The notes beneath the pieces are model-generated. The model saw nothing but the letters and a program-made list of their open reading frames with translations, did no database searches and was not told the origin of the DNA. Positions 16,421 to 27,000 of a stretch of DNA of 64,000 nucleotides are shown here, one piece after another (within the stretch, counting starts at the first letter, position 1; each line of letters starts with the position of its first letter). This stretch comes from an uncultured Prevotella sp. Its GTDB lineage: Bacteria > Bacteroidota > Bacteroidia > Bacteroidales > Bacteroidaceae. The DNA is taken from NCBI GenBank assembly GCA_900550035.1, contig URQS01000007.1, positions 14,514 to 78,513 on the forward strand. The letters run 5' to 3'. The position numbers and the translations under genes are program-made.

Positions 16421-18503
16421 TTTGATAGCGGCTCTGCAGATTGTCGATGCTGCGGCTTGCGTGTCCGAAGGACCTACGCACAACCGTTATATGTTCTCAG
16501 TCTATCGTCACAACGCACTCACCGACGGCCCCGCATTTCTATATGACATCGACCGTTATTGGCAGACGTACACAGGCAATGACGGTCCGAGTGGTGTGGG
16601 GTTTTACAAATGGAACCGTGACGAGATTATGTCCACCGCCCGAAAGAAGAACGACACGGCTATGATAGCTTATCTCACGCTGTTCAACCGATACTTCAAG
16701 ACGTGCGAGGCGTATACTGAGGATGCCTGGAACTATCCCACAAAGCAGGAGATGGCGCAACGGCAGAAGTCCTTTCAGAATGTGCTTGCTGCCACTAAGG
16801 CTTATCGTGGCACGGCGCTCCGACCGCAGTATGTGCTGCTGCAGATGCGTGCCAATATGATGTTGGGCTACAACAATGCCAATATTGCATTATGGAACTC
16901 TACGGCTTCGCGCCTTGCCGAGAGTCCGTGGCGCAATGCCATGCGCAACATCTATGCACGGGCTTTGCTCAAGAACGGACAGCGCACACGTGCCTGCAAC
17001 ATTTATGCCGAGCAGGGTGACGTGCAGTCAATCAAGAACGTGATGCGCAACTTCCGCAATCTGGCTGGAATAAAAACGATATTCGCACAAAATCCTAACG
17101 CTCCGACGCTGCATTTCCTTGTACAGGACTTTGTCAACAATGTGCAGGAAACGCTCGACCAGAAGGCGGCAGGATTTGATGATGCCGAATGGTTTAAGAC
17201 TATTGATGCCAAACAGGTGTATCGCAAGGAGGCTATGGCGTTCGTGCAGTTTGCCGTCGTTGCCGCTGCCAATGCCAATGTGAAGTCGCCCAGCCTGTGG
17301 CTGGCTGCTGCAAGTATGGTCGACTATCTGATAGGCAACAGCCAACGTGCCATTGCCGAAGCCGACAAGGCGGTTGAGGCTGACGGAACGGAGCGCATGC
17401 GCGACAATGCACGTGCCATACGTCTGCTCGTGTCTACCCGTGCAAACAAGCCGACTGCCGAATATACCGACTATCTGCTTGCCGAATTCCATTGGCTCGA
17501 TGCTAAAATAAAGGAAGAGGGTGGCACCGAAAGCGGTTATGACAATCACTATGCCGACGTAAAGGATCGTGTGGTGCATCATGGATTGGAACCGCTATTC
17601 CGCAAGGTGGGCATGGACAACACGGCTCTGGCGCTGTGTGCCATGATGAATGCTGAAGGCAACTATAATAATAATGTGTCGTATGGTCCGTGGGACGAGT
17701 ATTTCAGTAAGATGGACAGTCTTAAAGCCGACCGCCTTGCCGACTACTATCAGTATCTGTCAACGCCCCATGCCAACGCTTTCGAGACCTACTGCACGCA
17801 GAACACCTATCACGATGCCGACTACTTCAACGACCTCATCGGCACAAAACTAATTGCTGAAGGGCGCTTTGCCGATGCCATTCCTTATCTGAAGAAGGTC
17901 GGTATGTCGCTGCTTTCCACCCAGATGATTAGCATTTACAGTTCGCAACGCCACTATGACACGCCCCGTTGGTTTGGCAAGCAGAGGGTGGAGGAGGCTT
18001 ATGAGCCGGTAAAGGTGACCCGCAACGCAAAGCTCGACTTCTGTATGGACATGACCGACCGCCTAAGCCGATACAATCTTGCACGTGAAGGCAGCGACCG
18101 GCAGCAGATGGCTTACGACCTTGCCGTGCGCTATTATCAGGCTTCGTGCTATGGCGACTGCTGGTATCTGAGGCATTACTATCACAGCGTGATGGATTCG
18201 GCACGTTCGTGGGAGAAGGATTTTGCTGCCGAGACGGTGAAGTATCTGAATGTTGCCAAGCAGTCGGACGATGTTCGGTTGCGCTATCGTTCTCTGTATG
18301 CTCTGGCTTTCATGCCGGTAGAGCCGTGGGCAACTGTCGAATACGATACCAGCAACGGCTATAAGGAGGTGCTGGTGGTGCATCCTAAATCGGCACAATA
18401 TATGGCTTTGAGCGATCTTGACATGTTTGTCAAGGCCTATCCCAACGCTATTGACGACTACACACGGCGTTGTGATGTGCTGCATGAGTTCCGAAAGAAA
18501 TAA
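16398..18503 (+). CDS. Large secreted helical-repeat protein, unknown function
   Basis: A 701-residue protein with a signal peptide (MKRFLICSLIAALQIVDAAA, cleavage near residue 20). The rest is alpha-helical in appearance, with alternating aromatic and charged residues and stretches resembling TPR or Sel1-type helices (IAEADKAVEADGTERMRDNA, FADAIPYLKKV). No catalytic motif is recognisable. The gene overlaps the lipoprotein gene by 23 nt and ends at a strong terminator, so the two form an operon. I do not recognise the family beyond 'conserved Bacteroidales hypothetical'. An envelope scaffold role with the lipoprotein is a guess from context. Confidence 0.75.
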   Translation: MKRFLICSLIAALQIVDAAACVSEGPTHNRYMFSVYRHNALTDGPAFLYDIDRYWQTYTGNDGPSGVGFYKWNRDEIMSTARKKNDTAMIAYLTLFNRYFKTCEAYTEDAWNYPTKQEMAQRQKSFQNVLAATKAYRGTALRPQYVLLQMRANMMLGYNNANIALWNSTASRLAESPWRNAMRNIYARALLKNGQRTRACNIYAEQGDVQSIKNVMRNFRNLAGIKTIFAQNPNAPTLHFLVQDFVNNVQETLDQKAAGFDDAEWFKTIDAKQVYRKEAMAFVQFAVVAAANANVKSPSLWLAAASMVDYLIGNSQRAIAEADKAVEADGTERMRDNARAIRLLVSTRANKPTAEYTDYLLAEFHWLDAKIKEEGGTESGYDNHYADVKDRVVHHGLEPLFRKVGMDNTALALCAMMNAEGNYNNNVSYGPWDEYFSKMDSLKADRLADYYQYLSTPHANAFETYCTQNTYHDADYFNDLIGTKLIAEGRFADAIPYLKKVGMSLLSTQMISIYSSQRHYDTPRWFGKQRVEEAYEPVKVTRNAKLDFCMDMTDRLSRYNLAREGSDRQQMAYDLAVRYYQASCYGDCWYLRHYYHSVMDSARSWEKDFAAETVKYLNVAKQSDDVRLRYRSLYALAFMPVEPWATVEYDTSNGYKEVLVVHPKSAQYMALSDLDMFVKAYPNAIDDYTRRCDVLHEFRKK

Positions 18504-18552
18504 AAAATAGTAGGAAGCTATGGCATCCCCACCATAGCCTCCTACTATTTTT
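18502..18552. terminator. Bidirectional terminator before folB
   Basis: The 22-bp arms ('aaaaaatagtagga' plus 'agctatgg', and 'ccatagc' plus 'ctcctactatttttt' with one mismatch) close a 7- to 8-nt loop. The A-run and T-run on either side allow termination of both the rightward gene and folB. Confidence 0.85.
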
Positions 18553-18566
18553 TTTATTAACCGTTT

Positions 18567-18950
18567 CTATTCTGCTCTCTTCACGAGTATTTCAACACCT
18601 GCTCCATTGCAGTCGGCACCCATTGGCGGATTGCATTTGGTGATGCGCAGCATTACTGAGGAGATGTCGGCATAGCTATCCATTAGTCTGTCGGCTATGC
18701 GACCTGCCACGTGCTCGATGAGCTTTGAGGGAATGTTCATCTCCTCCTTTATGATGTTGTAAACTTCGGCGTAGTTGAGCGTGTCGGCTACGTCGTCGGT
18801 TTGCATTGCGCGCGAAATGTCATATCCTGCGCGTACATTTATTATATAGTCGTTGCCCGTGAGCTGCTCCTGTGGCAGCACTCCGTGACGTGCGTGCAGG
18901 CGTATTCCGTCGATGTGAACGTACGATTCTGTTAGCGTTTTCATATACAA
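18567..18950 (-). CDS. folB: Dihydroneopterin aldolase
   Basis: A 127-residue FolB of typical length. It converts 7,8-dihydroneopterin to 6-hydroxymethyl-7,8-dihydropterin and glycolaldehyde in folate synthesis. Visible family marks are HARHGVLPQEQ with the active-site Glu region, TLNYAEVYNII, LIEHVAGRIAD with the conserved Glu, and the C-terminal KCNPPMGAD. It stands alone between a terminator and a repeat island. The two possible starts (MYM.. or M3) differ by two residues. Confidence 0.93.
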   Translation of the reverse strand: MYMKTLTESYVHIDGIRLHARHGVLPQEQLTGNDYIINVRAGYDISRAMQTDDVADTLNYAEVYNIIKEEMNIPSKLIEHVAGRIADRLMDSYADISSVMLRITKCNPPMGADCNGAGVEILVKRAE

Positions 18951-18959
18951 AATAAATAG

Positions 18960-19066
18960 TTGGGAATTGAAAGTTGAGAATTGAGAGTTATGATTACCTT
19001 ATAATAAATATTTATAATCAAAACATATCATAACTCTTAACTCTCAATTCTCAATTCTCAACTTGA
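18960..19066. repeat. Inverted word-repeat island between folB and nrdJ
   Basis: The left half reads 'agttgagaattgagagtta' and the right half carries the complement 'aactctcaattctcaa' repeated, so the 107-nt gap folds into a long imperfect hairpin with an AT-rich loop. It abuts the nrdJ stop codon. The word set is the same as at 50297-50374. Confidence 0.75.
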
Positions 19067-21640
19067 TTATCCGCAGCGCGAGGCTCCGCAGTTCTTGCAG
19101 ATAAGGCATCCCTCCTGATAAACAAGAGTCTCTTGTCCGCAGACAGGGCATACCTGACCTTTGGCTGCAGTGCCGTCTACAATGTATTTCTTCAAGGCAC
19201 GCTCCACACCGTTCTTCCATGTGTTGATGCTCTGGTCGTTGAGTTGCAGCGAACTTACGAGCTTTATCACGTGGTCGATAGGCATGCGATAGCGCAGCAC
19301 GCCCGAGATGAGTTTGGCGTAGTTCCAATATTCAGGGTTGAACTTCTCAGAGAGTCCCTCGACGGTAGTCTTGTATCCGCGCTTGTTTTCAAACTGGAAG
19401 TCGTAACGCTTGGTTCCGTCTGCGTTGACCTGCTTGATGATGCGACCTTTGGTGACTGTCTTGGGCAAAGCTATGCCCTCCTCGTCATCCTGCAGACCGG
19501 TGAATATCTCGTAAGGATAGCCGTTGAGCAGTCCGACGAAAGCCACCCACTTCTCGCGGTTGTTCTGGAAGCGCACCACATCGCAATCCAATTCCTTCGG
19601 ACGTGTCTCCGTAACGGCGAGCACGTTGGCAAGAGCTGTAACCTTATCGTTGGCAGACTGTGTAGAAGCCTTCTTTTTCTTGTCCTTCTTGCTTACGGCA
19701 ATCATCACACCCGAGCGCGATCCGTCGCGATAGATGGTGCATCCCTTGCATCCCGAGCGCCATGCCTCTACGTACAGACGGTTGACCAAAGCTTCGTCAA
19801 CGTTGTTGGGCAGGTTGACAGTCACGCTGATAGAGTGGTCCACCCATTTCTGTATGGCTCCCTGCATGCGCACCTTCATCAGCCAGTCGACATCGTTGGC
19901 TGTGGCTTTATAATAAGGTGAGCGTGCCACGAGCTCGTCAATCTCTTCCTGGGTGTAGCGCTTCTCGGTGTCGATACCGTTGACGTGCATCCATTCGAGG
20001 AACTTCTTGTGGTAGACAATGTATTCCTCAAACGAGTCGCCCACTTCGTCAACGAAATCAACATGTACGTCGGCATCGTTGGGATTTACCTTGCGACGAC
20101 GCTTGTATACGGGCATGAATACCGGTTCGATGCCGCTTGTGGTCTGTGTCATGAGCGATGTTGTGCCCGTAGGAGCTATGGTGAGACACGCAATGTTGCG
20201 ACGTCCGTAAGTCATTATGTCGCTGTAGAGCTGAGGGTCGGCATCCTTTATGCGCAGCAGGAAGGGATTGTTCTTCTCGCGTTCGGCGTCGAATATGGCG
20301 AAAGCTCCGCGCTCTTTAGCCATCTGTACAGACGATGCGTAGGCTGTCAGAGCCAGTGTGCGGTGTACGTCGACGCTGAATGCTGTAGCCTCTTCGGTGC
20401 CGTAGCGCAGTCCCATGGCTGCAAGCATGTCGCCTTCGGCCGTTATGCCCACACCGGTGCGACGTCCCTTCGAACTCTTGTCCTTTATCTTCTCCCACAA
20501 ATGATACTCGGCATGCTTGATGTCGTCGCACTGCGGGTCGTGGCTAACCTTGTCCATGATGAGGTCGATCTTCTCAAGTTCAAGGTCGACAATGTCGTCC
20601 ATGATGCGCTGTGCCTTGGCTACATGCTCCTTGAAGAGGTCGAAGTCGAAGCTTGCCTCGGGTGTGAACGGATTCTTTATGTATGCGTAGAGGTTGATGG
20701 CAAGCAGTCGGCACGAGTCGTACGGGCAGAGAGGTATCTCGCCACAGGGATTGGTGCTGACGGTTTGGAATCCGAGGTCGGCATAGCAGTCGGGAATACT
20801 TTCGCGCAGAATGGTGTCCCAGAACAGTACACCCGGCTCGGCACTCTTCCAAGCATTGTGTACAATCTTCTCCCAAAGTTGCTTGGCAGAGATGTCCTTC
20901 TTCACGATAGGATTGTCTGAATCTATCGGGAACTGCTGTGTGTAGGGCTTGTCGTCAACAGCTGCTTGCATGAACTGGTCGTCAATCTTAACGCTCACGT
21001 TGGCACCGGTAACCTTTCCCTCGGTCATCTTGGCATCGATGAACGCCTCACTGTCGGGATGCTTGATGCTGACAGACAACATCAGCGCACCACGACGGCC
21101 GTCCTGTGCCACTTCGCGTGTAGAGTTGCTGTAGCGTTCCATGAACGGCACGAGTCCGGTAGAGGTAAGAGCCGAATTGGCTACGGGCGAACCCTTCGGG
21201 CGGATCTGCGAGAGGTCGTGGCCAACACCGCCACGGCGCTTCATCAGTTGCACCTGCTCCTCGTCGAGACGCATAATGGCTCCGTATGAGTCGCCGTCGC
21301 CTTCGATGCCGATAACGAAGCAGTTGCTGAGCGAAGCAATCTGGTGGTCGTTGCCGATGCCAGTCATTGGGCTGCCAGCAGGAATGATGTAGCGGAAGTG
21401 GTCGAGCAGGTCGAACACTTCACGTTCGGTCATAGGATTTGGATATTTGTTTTCGATGCGTGCTATTTCGCGTGCCAGACGCCAGTGCATGTCTTCGGGC
21501 GACTGCTCGTAGATGTTGCCGAAGCTGTCCTTCATGGCATACTTGCTCACCCATACGCGCGCAGCCAGCTCGTCGCCGGCAAAGTATTCGAGTGAAGCCT
21601 TGTAGGCTTCGTCGTAAGTGTATGTCTTCTTATTGTCCAT
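19067..21640 (-). CDS. nrdJ: Adenosylcobalamin-dependent (class II) ribonucleotide reductase
   Basis: An 857-residue class II enzyme that reduces ribonucleotides using adenosylcobalamin to make the thiyl radical, needing neither oxygen nor a small subunit. Seen: the first active-site Cys in SLSNCFVIG (about 110), the radical-site loop STNPCGEIPLCPYDSCRL (about 290), and IAPTGTTSLMTQTTSGIEP (about 490), a signature of the class II/NrdZ-type reductases. A C-terminal Cys cluster, CPVCGQETLVYQEG then CLICKNCG, is a zinc ribbon with the CxxC needed for re-reduction. It lies 25 nt after queF in one direction, so the pair is probably cotranscribed from the queF promoter. I found no cobalamin riboswitch upstream. 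Confidence 0.93.
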   Translation of the reverse strand: MDNKKTYTYDEAYKASLEYFAGDELAARVWVSKYAMKDSFGNIYEQSPEDMHWRLAREIARIENKYPNPMTEREVFDLLDHFRYIIPAGSPMTGIGNDHQIASLSNCFVIGIEGDGDSYGAIMRLDEEQVQLMKRRGGVGHDLSQIRPKGSPVANSALTSTGLVPFMERYSNSTREVAQDGRRGALMLSVSIKHPDSEAFIDAKMTEGKVTGANVSVKIDDQFMQAAVDDKPYTQQFPIDSDNPIVKKDISAKQLWEKIVHNAWKSAEPGVLFWDTILRESIPDCYADLGFQTVSTNPCGEIPLCPYDSCRLLAINLYAYIKNPFTPEASFDFDLFKEHVAKAQRIMDDIVDLELEKIDLIMDKVSHDPQCDDIKHAEYHLWEKIKDKSSKGRRTGVGITAEGDMLAAMGLRYGTEEATAFSVDVHRTLALTAYASSVQMAKERGAFAIFDAEREKNNPFLLRIKDADPQLYSDIMTYGRRNIACLTIAPTGTTSLMTQTTSGIEPVFMPVYKRRRKVNPNDADVHVDFVDEVGDSFEEYIVYHKKFLEWMHVNGIDTEKRYTQEEIDELVARSPYYKATANDVDWLMKVRMQGAIQKWVDHSISVTVNLPNNVDEALVNRLYVEAWRSGCKGCTIYRDGSRSGVMIAVSKKDKKKKASTQSANDKVTALANVLAVTETRPKELDCDVVRFQNNREKWVAFVGLLNGYPYEIFTGLQDDEEGIALPKTVTKGRIIKQVNADGTKRYDFQFENKRGYKTTVEGLSEKFNPEYWNYAKLISGVLRYRMPIDHVIKLVSSLQLNDQSINTWKNGVERALKKYIVDGTAAKGQVCPVCGQETLVYQEGCLICKNCGASRCG

Positions 21641-21665
21641 TTGTGTGTTTTATGTCGTCGTTATC

Positions 21666-22139
21666 TTAAATGTCGTGTTTGGCAAAACGCTCCTCTGCCA
21701 GCTTCTCCCATTTTGTTCCGGGTTTGCCATAGTTGGCGTACGGCCAGATGCTGATGCCTCCGCGCGGAGTGAAAATACCAGTCACTTCGATGTATTTCGG
21801 GTCCATCAGCTTTATGAGGTCTTTCATGATGATGTTGACACAGTCCTCATGGAAGTCGCCGTGGTTGCGGAAGCTGAACAGATAAAGCTTCAGACTCTTG
21901 CTCTCCACCATGCGCACGTCGGGCACATAGCTGATGCGTATCTCGGCAAAGTCGGGCTGTCCGGTAATGGGACATAATGATGTGAATTCTGGGCAGTTGA
22001 ATCTTACCCAATAGTCATTACCTTGATGCTTGTTGACGAACGATTCGAGAACTTCGGGTGCGTAATCGTCACGATATTTCGTTTTTGCTCCGAGAGCCTG
22101 CAAACCCTCGTCGCGTCGGTTTTCATTGTTTGCTGCCAT
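21666..22139 (-). CDS. queF: NADPH-dependent preQ0 reductase
   Basis: A 157-residue short-form QueF. It reduces 7-cyano-7-deazaguanine to preQ1 in queuosine synthesis. The catalytic Cys is in EFTSLCPITGQPDFA (about residue 55), and the QueF motif with the NADPH-contact region is in ESKSLKLYLFSFRNHGDFHE. The short length and single domain place it in the YkvM-like unimodular subfamily. A consensus promoter lies just upstream at 22165-22196, and nrdJ follows. Two other queuosine genes, yhhQ and gluQ, occur within 14 kb. Confidence 0.96.
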   Translation of the reverse strand: MAANNENRRDEGLQALGAKTKYRDDYAPEVLESFVNKHQGNDYWVRFNCPEFTSLCPITGQPDFAEIRISYVPDVRMVESKSLKLYLFSFRNHGDFHEDCVNIIMKDLIKLMDPKYIEVTGIFTPRGGISIWPYANYGKPGTKWEKLAEERFAKHDI

Positions 22140-22164
22140 TTTTTATAATTGATTTTGTTTGGTG

Positions 22165-22196
22165 CAAAGTTACAGAATTTTATGGATATTGACGAA
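22165..22196 (-). promoter_or_regulatory. Promoter of queF-nrdJ
   Basis: On the minus strand: TTCG (22196-22193), a 20-nt spacer, then TAACTTTG (22172-22165). The -7 box is a full match and the -33 box three of four. I found no preQ1 riboswitch-like fold between this and the start codon. Confidence 0.6.
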
Positions 22197-22240
22197 TTTC
22201 TTGTATATACGTTAAGTTAATAATATACTTCGTGATAACG

Positions 22241-22281
22241 AAAAAAAAGGAGACAACCGCTTTGCTGTCGGTTGTCTCCTT
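22241..22281 (-). terminator. Terminator of first susC-susD operon
   Basis: A perfect 13-bp stem, 'aaggagacaaccg' with 'cggttgtctcctt', followed on the minus strand by a run of eight U's from the A tract at 22241-22248. It lies 37 nt after the SusD stop. Confidence 0.9.
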
Positions 22282-22317
22282 ATGTAAGTTGTTATGTATC
22301 AATTGTGTATACAATGA

Positions 22318-24051
22318 TTACTGCATGATTACGCCACTGTCGTCAGTTGGATTCTGGGTAAGGGTGCCCGGATAAGCGTTGATAGCGTTCTGCGGAATGT
22401 AGTATGTAACGCGGAAGTCGGAAGCCTTAACCACCTCATGCTGGTTGTGAGGACCTGGGTAATCGCGAGTCAAGGCATGGCCGTTGCGGAACACGTCGTA
22501 GCTGCGCTCTGCCTGATAAGCCAATTCAAGCTGGCGCTCCTTGTCGATAAGTGTGAATGCGTTGTTGGCGTTGAGAGTTCCAGTAGGATACTCGCCGCCC
22601 ACGATGGCACGTCCGCGAATCTTGTTGAGGTCCTTCTCGGCTTCAGAGTAGTTGCCAAGCTTGGCAAGAGCCTCTGCACGGTTGAGGTAGATTTCGCCCA
22701 GACGGCTGATTACCGGTGAGTGGAGCTGAGAGTCTTCGCCCTCGCGTGAGCACTTCACGATGTAGAACTGCGGATACTCGCGGTTTACAGTGATGTAGTT
22801 GTCGAGCATACCCTGATAGGTCTTGCCACCATAGTTAATGGTGTAGTACTGTGCTGTAGCGTCAACCACGGTAAGGTCGTATGATTTGCCTTCTTGGTCA
22901 ACACAAGTAATCTTGTTGCCAGTGTGCTTTGTGTCAAACTGAGCATAGTGCTTGTTGTTGTCGCTTCCTACATATATGAAACGGAACACCTCTTTGTTTT
23001 CCTCAGAGTAAGTAGGCTCGATGAAGTTGGCACGTGCGTCTACAATCTTCTTAGATGCAGGACGCCAGTCGTTACGTCCAGTCTCATTGAGCAGGTCGAT
23101 ATACTTCTGGCTGGCGTACATCTCGCCCCAGCCCATTCCGCCGATGTTAGAGTACATACCGCCGATGCCATAGTAGTGGTCCCATCCAGAGAACTCTGAA
23201 GCTACACGCTTAACCACGAAGATTGATTCCTTGTTGTCCTCAGGACGCAGAGTGTTATAAATCATGAAATCCTCACGTGGAAGCAATTCATAGTCAGAGT
23301 TGCCTATAACCTTATCAGAATATTCCTTAGCAAGCTGAGCATACTCACGGTTAGGATTCTCGTATGTACCGCTCATATAGAGGTAAACGCGTGAGAGCAT
23401 AGCCTGTGCAGCTGCCTTAGAGGCGTAAGCCGGACCACGGTTTACAGAGAGCAGCTGCTCTGCCTTCTTAAGGTCGTCAATAGCCTGCTTGTAAGTGTTC
23501 TCTACAGTAGCACGGTCGCTGAGCTGAAGGTCGAGAATGTTGTCTGGTGTACCGTTTACGAGAGGCACACCGAGGTTCTTGGTAGGAGCCTGGTAGTATG
23601 GACGACCATAAGCGCGGCAGAGGTAGAAGTACATCATACCACGTACGTAGTAGCACTCGCCGAGAGCATTGTCTACTTCAGCGCCTTGACCTTCAGACAC
23701 CATCTGAATGACGTTTGAAGCCTGTGCAATGGCCTTGTAGCCAGAGTCCCAGAAGCTCTGCAGACGATAGTTGTTAGGTGTGCGCGAGTAGCTGATGAAT
23801 TCGAAGAAGGCGTCGGTTGACGAGCCACGAATCACCATGTTGTCGCCAGCGTATTCACCGCAACGGTGCATCGGGTCTGACCACGACTTGAGCTGTGCGT
23901 AGATACCGTTGAGCAATGCGTCGAGATTGCCTGCGGGGTCGTTCTTTATCTGTTCGTCCGCCATGTTGTATGTCGGAAAACGCTCTATGTCGCACGAACC
24001 GAATAATGTCGCACCGAGCATGAGAGCCAATATACTTTTTTTCATTTTCAT
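22318..24051 (-). CDS. SusD/RagB family outer-membrane nutrient-binding lipoprotein
   Basis: A 577-residue lipoprotein with the lipobox ending in LFGSC (Cys at about 20). The N-terminal SusD-like half contains TPR helices (NALGECYYVRGMMYFYLCRA, the classic 'R-x-x-R-A-x-x-Y' type pattern). The C-terminal RagB domain ends with LGEIYLNRAEALAKLG and ELAYQAERSYDVFRNG. Members sit on the cell surface as a lid over SusC and bind the substrate. It lies 13 nt after susC in the same operon. No glycoside hydrolase or regulator adjoins, so the ligand cannot be predicted. Confidence 0.93.
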   Translation of the reverse strand: MKMKKSILALMLGATLFGSCDIERFPTYNMADEQIKNDPAGNLDALLNGIYAQLKSWSDPMHRCGEYAGDNMVIRGSSTDAFFEFISYSRTPNNYRLQSFWDSGYKAIAQASNVIQMVSEGQGAEVDNALGECYYVRGMMYFYLCRAYGRPYYQAPTKNLGVPLVNGTPDNILDLQLSDRATVENTYKQAIDDLKKAEQLLSVNRGPAYASKAAAQAMLSRVYLYMSGTYENPNREYAQLAKEYSDKVIGNSDYELLPREDFMIYNTLRPEDNKESIFVVKRVASEFSGWDHYYGIGGMYSNIGGMGWGEMYASQKYIDLLNETGRNDWRPASKKIVDARANFIEPTYSEENKEVFRFIYVGSDNNKHYAQFDTKHTGNKITCVDQEGKSYDLTVVDATAQYYTINYGGKTYQGMLDNYITVNREYPQFYIVKCSREGEDSQLHSPVISRLGEIYLNRAEALAKLGNYSEAEKDLNKIRGRAIVGGEYPTGTLNANNAFTLIDKERQLELAYQAERSYDVFRNGHALTRDYPGPHNQHEVVKASDFRVTYYIPQNAINAYPGTLTQNPTDDSGVIMQ

Positions 24052-24064
24052 TGTAGTCTGGTTT

Positions 24065-27000
24065 TTAGAAAGTTAAGTTAACACCGAACATAAACTTGCG
24101 TACGGCTGGGTATACCGATACACCGCCTGTGCTTGTAACGCTGAGCACGCCCTTGTCGTTGTTGCCGGCAGGAAGCTCAGGATCAACACCCGAGTAGTCG
24201 GTGATGCAGAAGAGGTTTTCGCCTGATACAGAGAGACGCAGTGTCTGGATGCCATACTTCTTGAGGTCGAAGTTGTAGCCCAGTGTCAGCGAGCGAAGCT
24301 TCAGATAGTCTGAGCTTTCGAGATAGCGTGAAGAGGCGAGGTTGCCTTTGTCCTGGTTGTTGTACATAGCGCGCGGATGGGTAGCATTGTCGCCAGGCTT
24401 CTGCCAGCGTGACCAACCTTTCTGTAGTTTCATCTGGTTGCGGTCGCCTGCGTATGCACCGTCCGAGTCATACTCCTGACGGAAGTAGCTGTAGATCTGT
24501 CCACCGAGCGAGTAGCCGAAGTTGGCCTGAAGGTCAAAGTTCTTATAGAAGAGCGATGTGCTAAAGCTGCCGTATACATCGGGTGACGACTTGCCACACT
24601 TGTAGTAAGAAGCCTTAGAGTAGTTGTCGGTAACAACCTTGTTGCCATTGGCGTCGTTTGTATACCACTGTGGTTTACCGTTCTCAGGATTAACGCCAGC
24701 CCATTCCTTCATGTAATATGTGTCTACAGGCTCGCCAATTTCAAGGATGCGCTGTGCTGTACCTGCAATGCTGGTACCGTCGCTGACAATCACTGGCTTA
24801 ACAACATAGTTGCCGTTGGCATCGCGCTGCTTGTAGAGGTCACGCAGTTCGTTGCTGTTGTGTGAGATGTTGGCTGTAACATTCCAAGTGAGGTCCTTTG
24901 TGCGGATGATGTCGCCACCGATGGTAAGCTCAACACCTGTGTTGCGCATCTTGCCGATGTTCTTCCAGATAGATGTCACACCTACAAGACCAGTTACAGG
25001 CACCTGATAGAGAATGTTGCTTGTGTTCTTAACGTAGAAGTCGAGAGTGGCTGTAAGGCGATTCTGGAAGAATGCAGCGTCTACGCCTACACCCGTTGTG
25101 AATGTCTTCTCCCATGTGAGGTCCTTGTTGCCAATCTGCGAGATGAGTGCGCCAGACATTTCGTTGTATGAAGCGCCTACAGAGTAGAGCGAATACGACG
25201 GATAGAGCGATGTGGGCACGTTACCTACCGAACCGAATGAGGCACGCAGTTTGAGCATGTCTACCCATTGAGCCTTAAACCAACTCTCATTGTTAATGTT
25301 CCATGCACCACTGAATGAGAAGAAGTTTCCGTAGCGGTTGTTCGAACCGAAGTTAGAGCGACCATCACGACGCAGTGAAACCTCACCGAAGTAGCGGTTG
25401 TCATAATTATAACGCCACTGTGTGAAGTACGACTGCTTAGCCCATGCCTGACGATAGCCGTTGGCCTTTTCGGGCTTTGATGTTGTTGTGAAGTCCTCAA
25501 AACCTGAAAGGAAACCAGTTGCGTAAACATCGGTAAACTTCATTTCCCAGTCGTTGAACTCGTAAGCCAACAGACCGTTTACGTTGTGCTTGCCCCATGA
25601 CTTCTGGAAGCGCAGCAACTGGTTGGTATATCGACGTGTTGTGTTGTAGTTATATTCTGTGATACGTCCGTCAACACCTTCGCCACCTACCGACTTCGGG
25701 TCGGTATAGCCATGCGACTGGCTATTATAGTAGCTATAGTTGTTTACAGATGAGAATGTGAGCCATGGCATAATCTTAATGTCAAAGTCGAATCCACCTG
25801 CAAGGTCGTATGAACAGCTTGAGCCATAGTTGCCTTTCGAGAGGTCATATAGGTAGTTTGAACCCTTTGAGTTAACCCATCCCTCGTACTGGTTGGGCAC
25901 GGGGTTGCCGTCCTTGTCGAATGGATTATCCCAAGGCAACATAGAGTACATAGCGCCTACACTGTACTGACGGTCGGTATCTGTAGTACGCGATCCGCTG
26001 AGGTTAGGCTTGATGGTAAGCCACTCGTAAGGTTTGTATACCACCTTGATACGTGTGCTGTAGCGGCTGAGGTCGTAGCCCTTCACAGCACCTTCTTCCT
26101 TGAAGTAGCCCATGGTGAACATCGACTGCATCTTCTCGTTACCGCCATTAAGGGTCACGTTATAGTCCTGGGTAGAACCTGTTTTCTTGGCAAGTTTGAA
26201 CCAGTCGAAGTTAGAGTTGCGCAAGTCTTCGTTCCAGCGTGGGAAGTTCACAGCTTCTACATTCTGGAACGACTTATAATAGTCGTAGAACTCGGCACCG
26301 TCCATCATCTCCATATTGCCACGGCTGAGTGTGCTGGCACCAGCTTTGGCAGAAAGTGTGATAGTCATCTTCTCGTGACGAGCCTGCTTTGTGGTGACAA
26401 CAACAACACCGTTGGCACCCTCCGAACCGTAGATAGCGGTAGAGGCAGCGTCCTTGAGTACTGTCATTGATTCGATATCGTCAGGGTTGAGGTCGCCGGC
26501 AGAGTTGCCCACGATTACACCGTCAACAACCCACAATGGAGCTGTTGCACCGTTGATAGAAGTCTGACCACGGATTACGATAGCACCCGTTGAACCAGGA
26601 CGTCCTGAACCCGGTGCTACATATACGCCCGAAACCTTACCGTTGAGCATATTCTCAACTGTAGCAGAAGTAACGTCTTTCAGTTTGTCGGCCTTGATAT
26701 TTGCCATAGCGCCGGTGAGGCTCTCCTTCTTCTGTGTGCCGTAGCCCACAACTACGATTTCTTCCAGCGACTCTGAGTCTTCATGGATTTCAATCTTCAT
26801 GCCGTTGCGAGCCTCAAACTCCTCGTTCTTGTAGCCTACATACGACACCTGTAGTTGAGCTCCTTCGGGAGCGTTCAGTTCGAAGTTGCCGTCAATGTCG
26901 GTGATTGTGGCGAGTTTTGTGCCCTTCACTTTGACGCTGGCACCGATGATTGGTTCACCGGTTTTGCTGTCGACAATGGTTCCTTTGATTTTGCTGGTTT

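Noticed and set aside
21641..22240. Cobalamin or preQ1 riboswitch ahead of nrdJ/queF
   Set aside because: The nrdJ gap is only 25 nt, and the queF leader shows no B12-box or preQ1 aptamer pattern.
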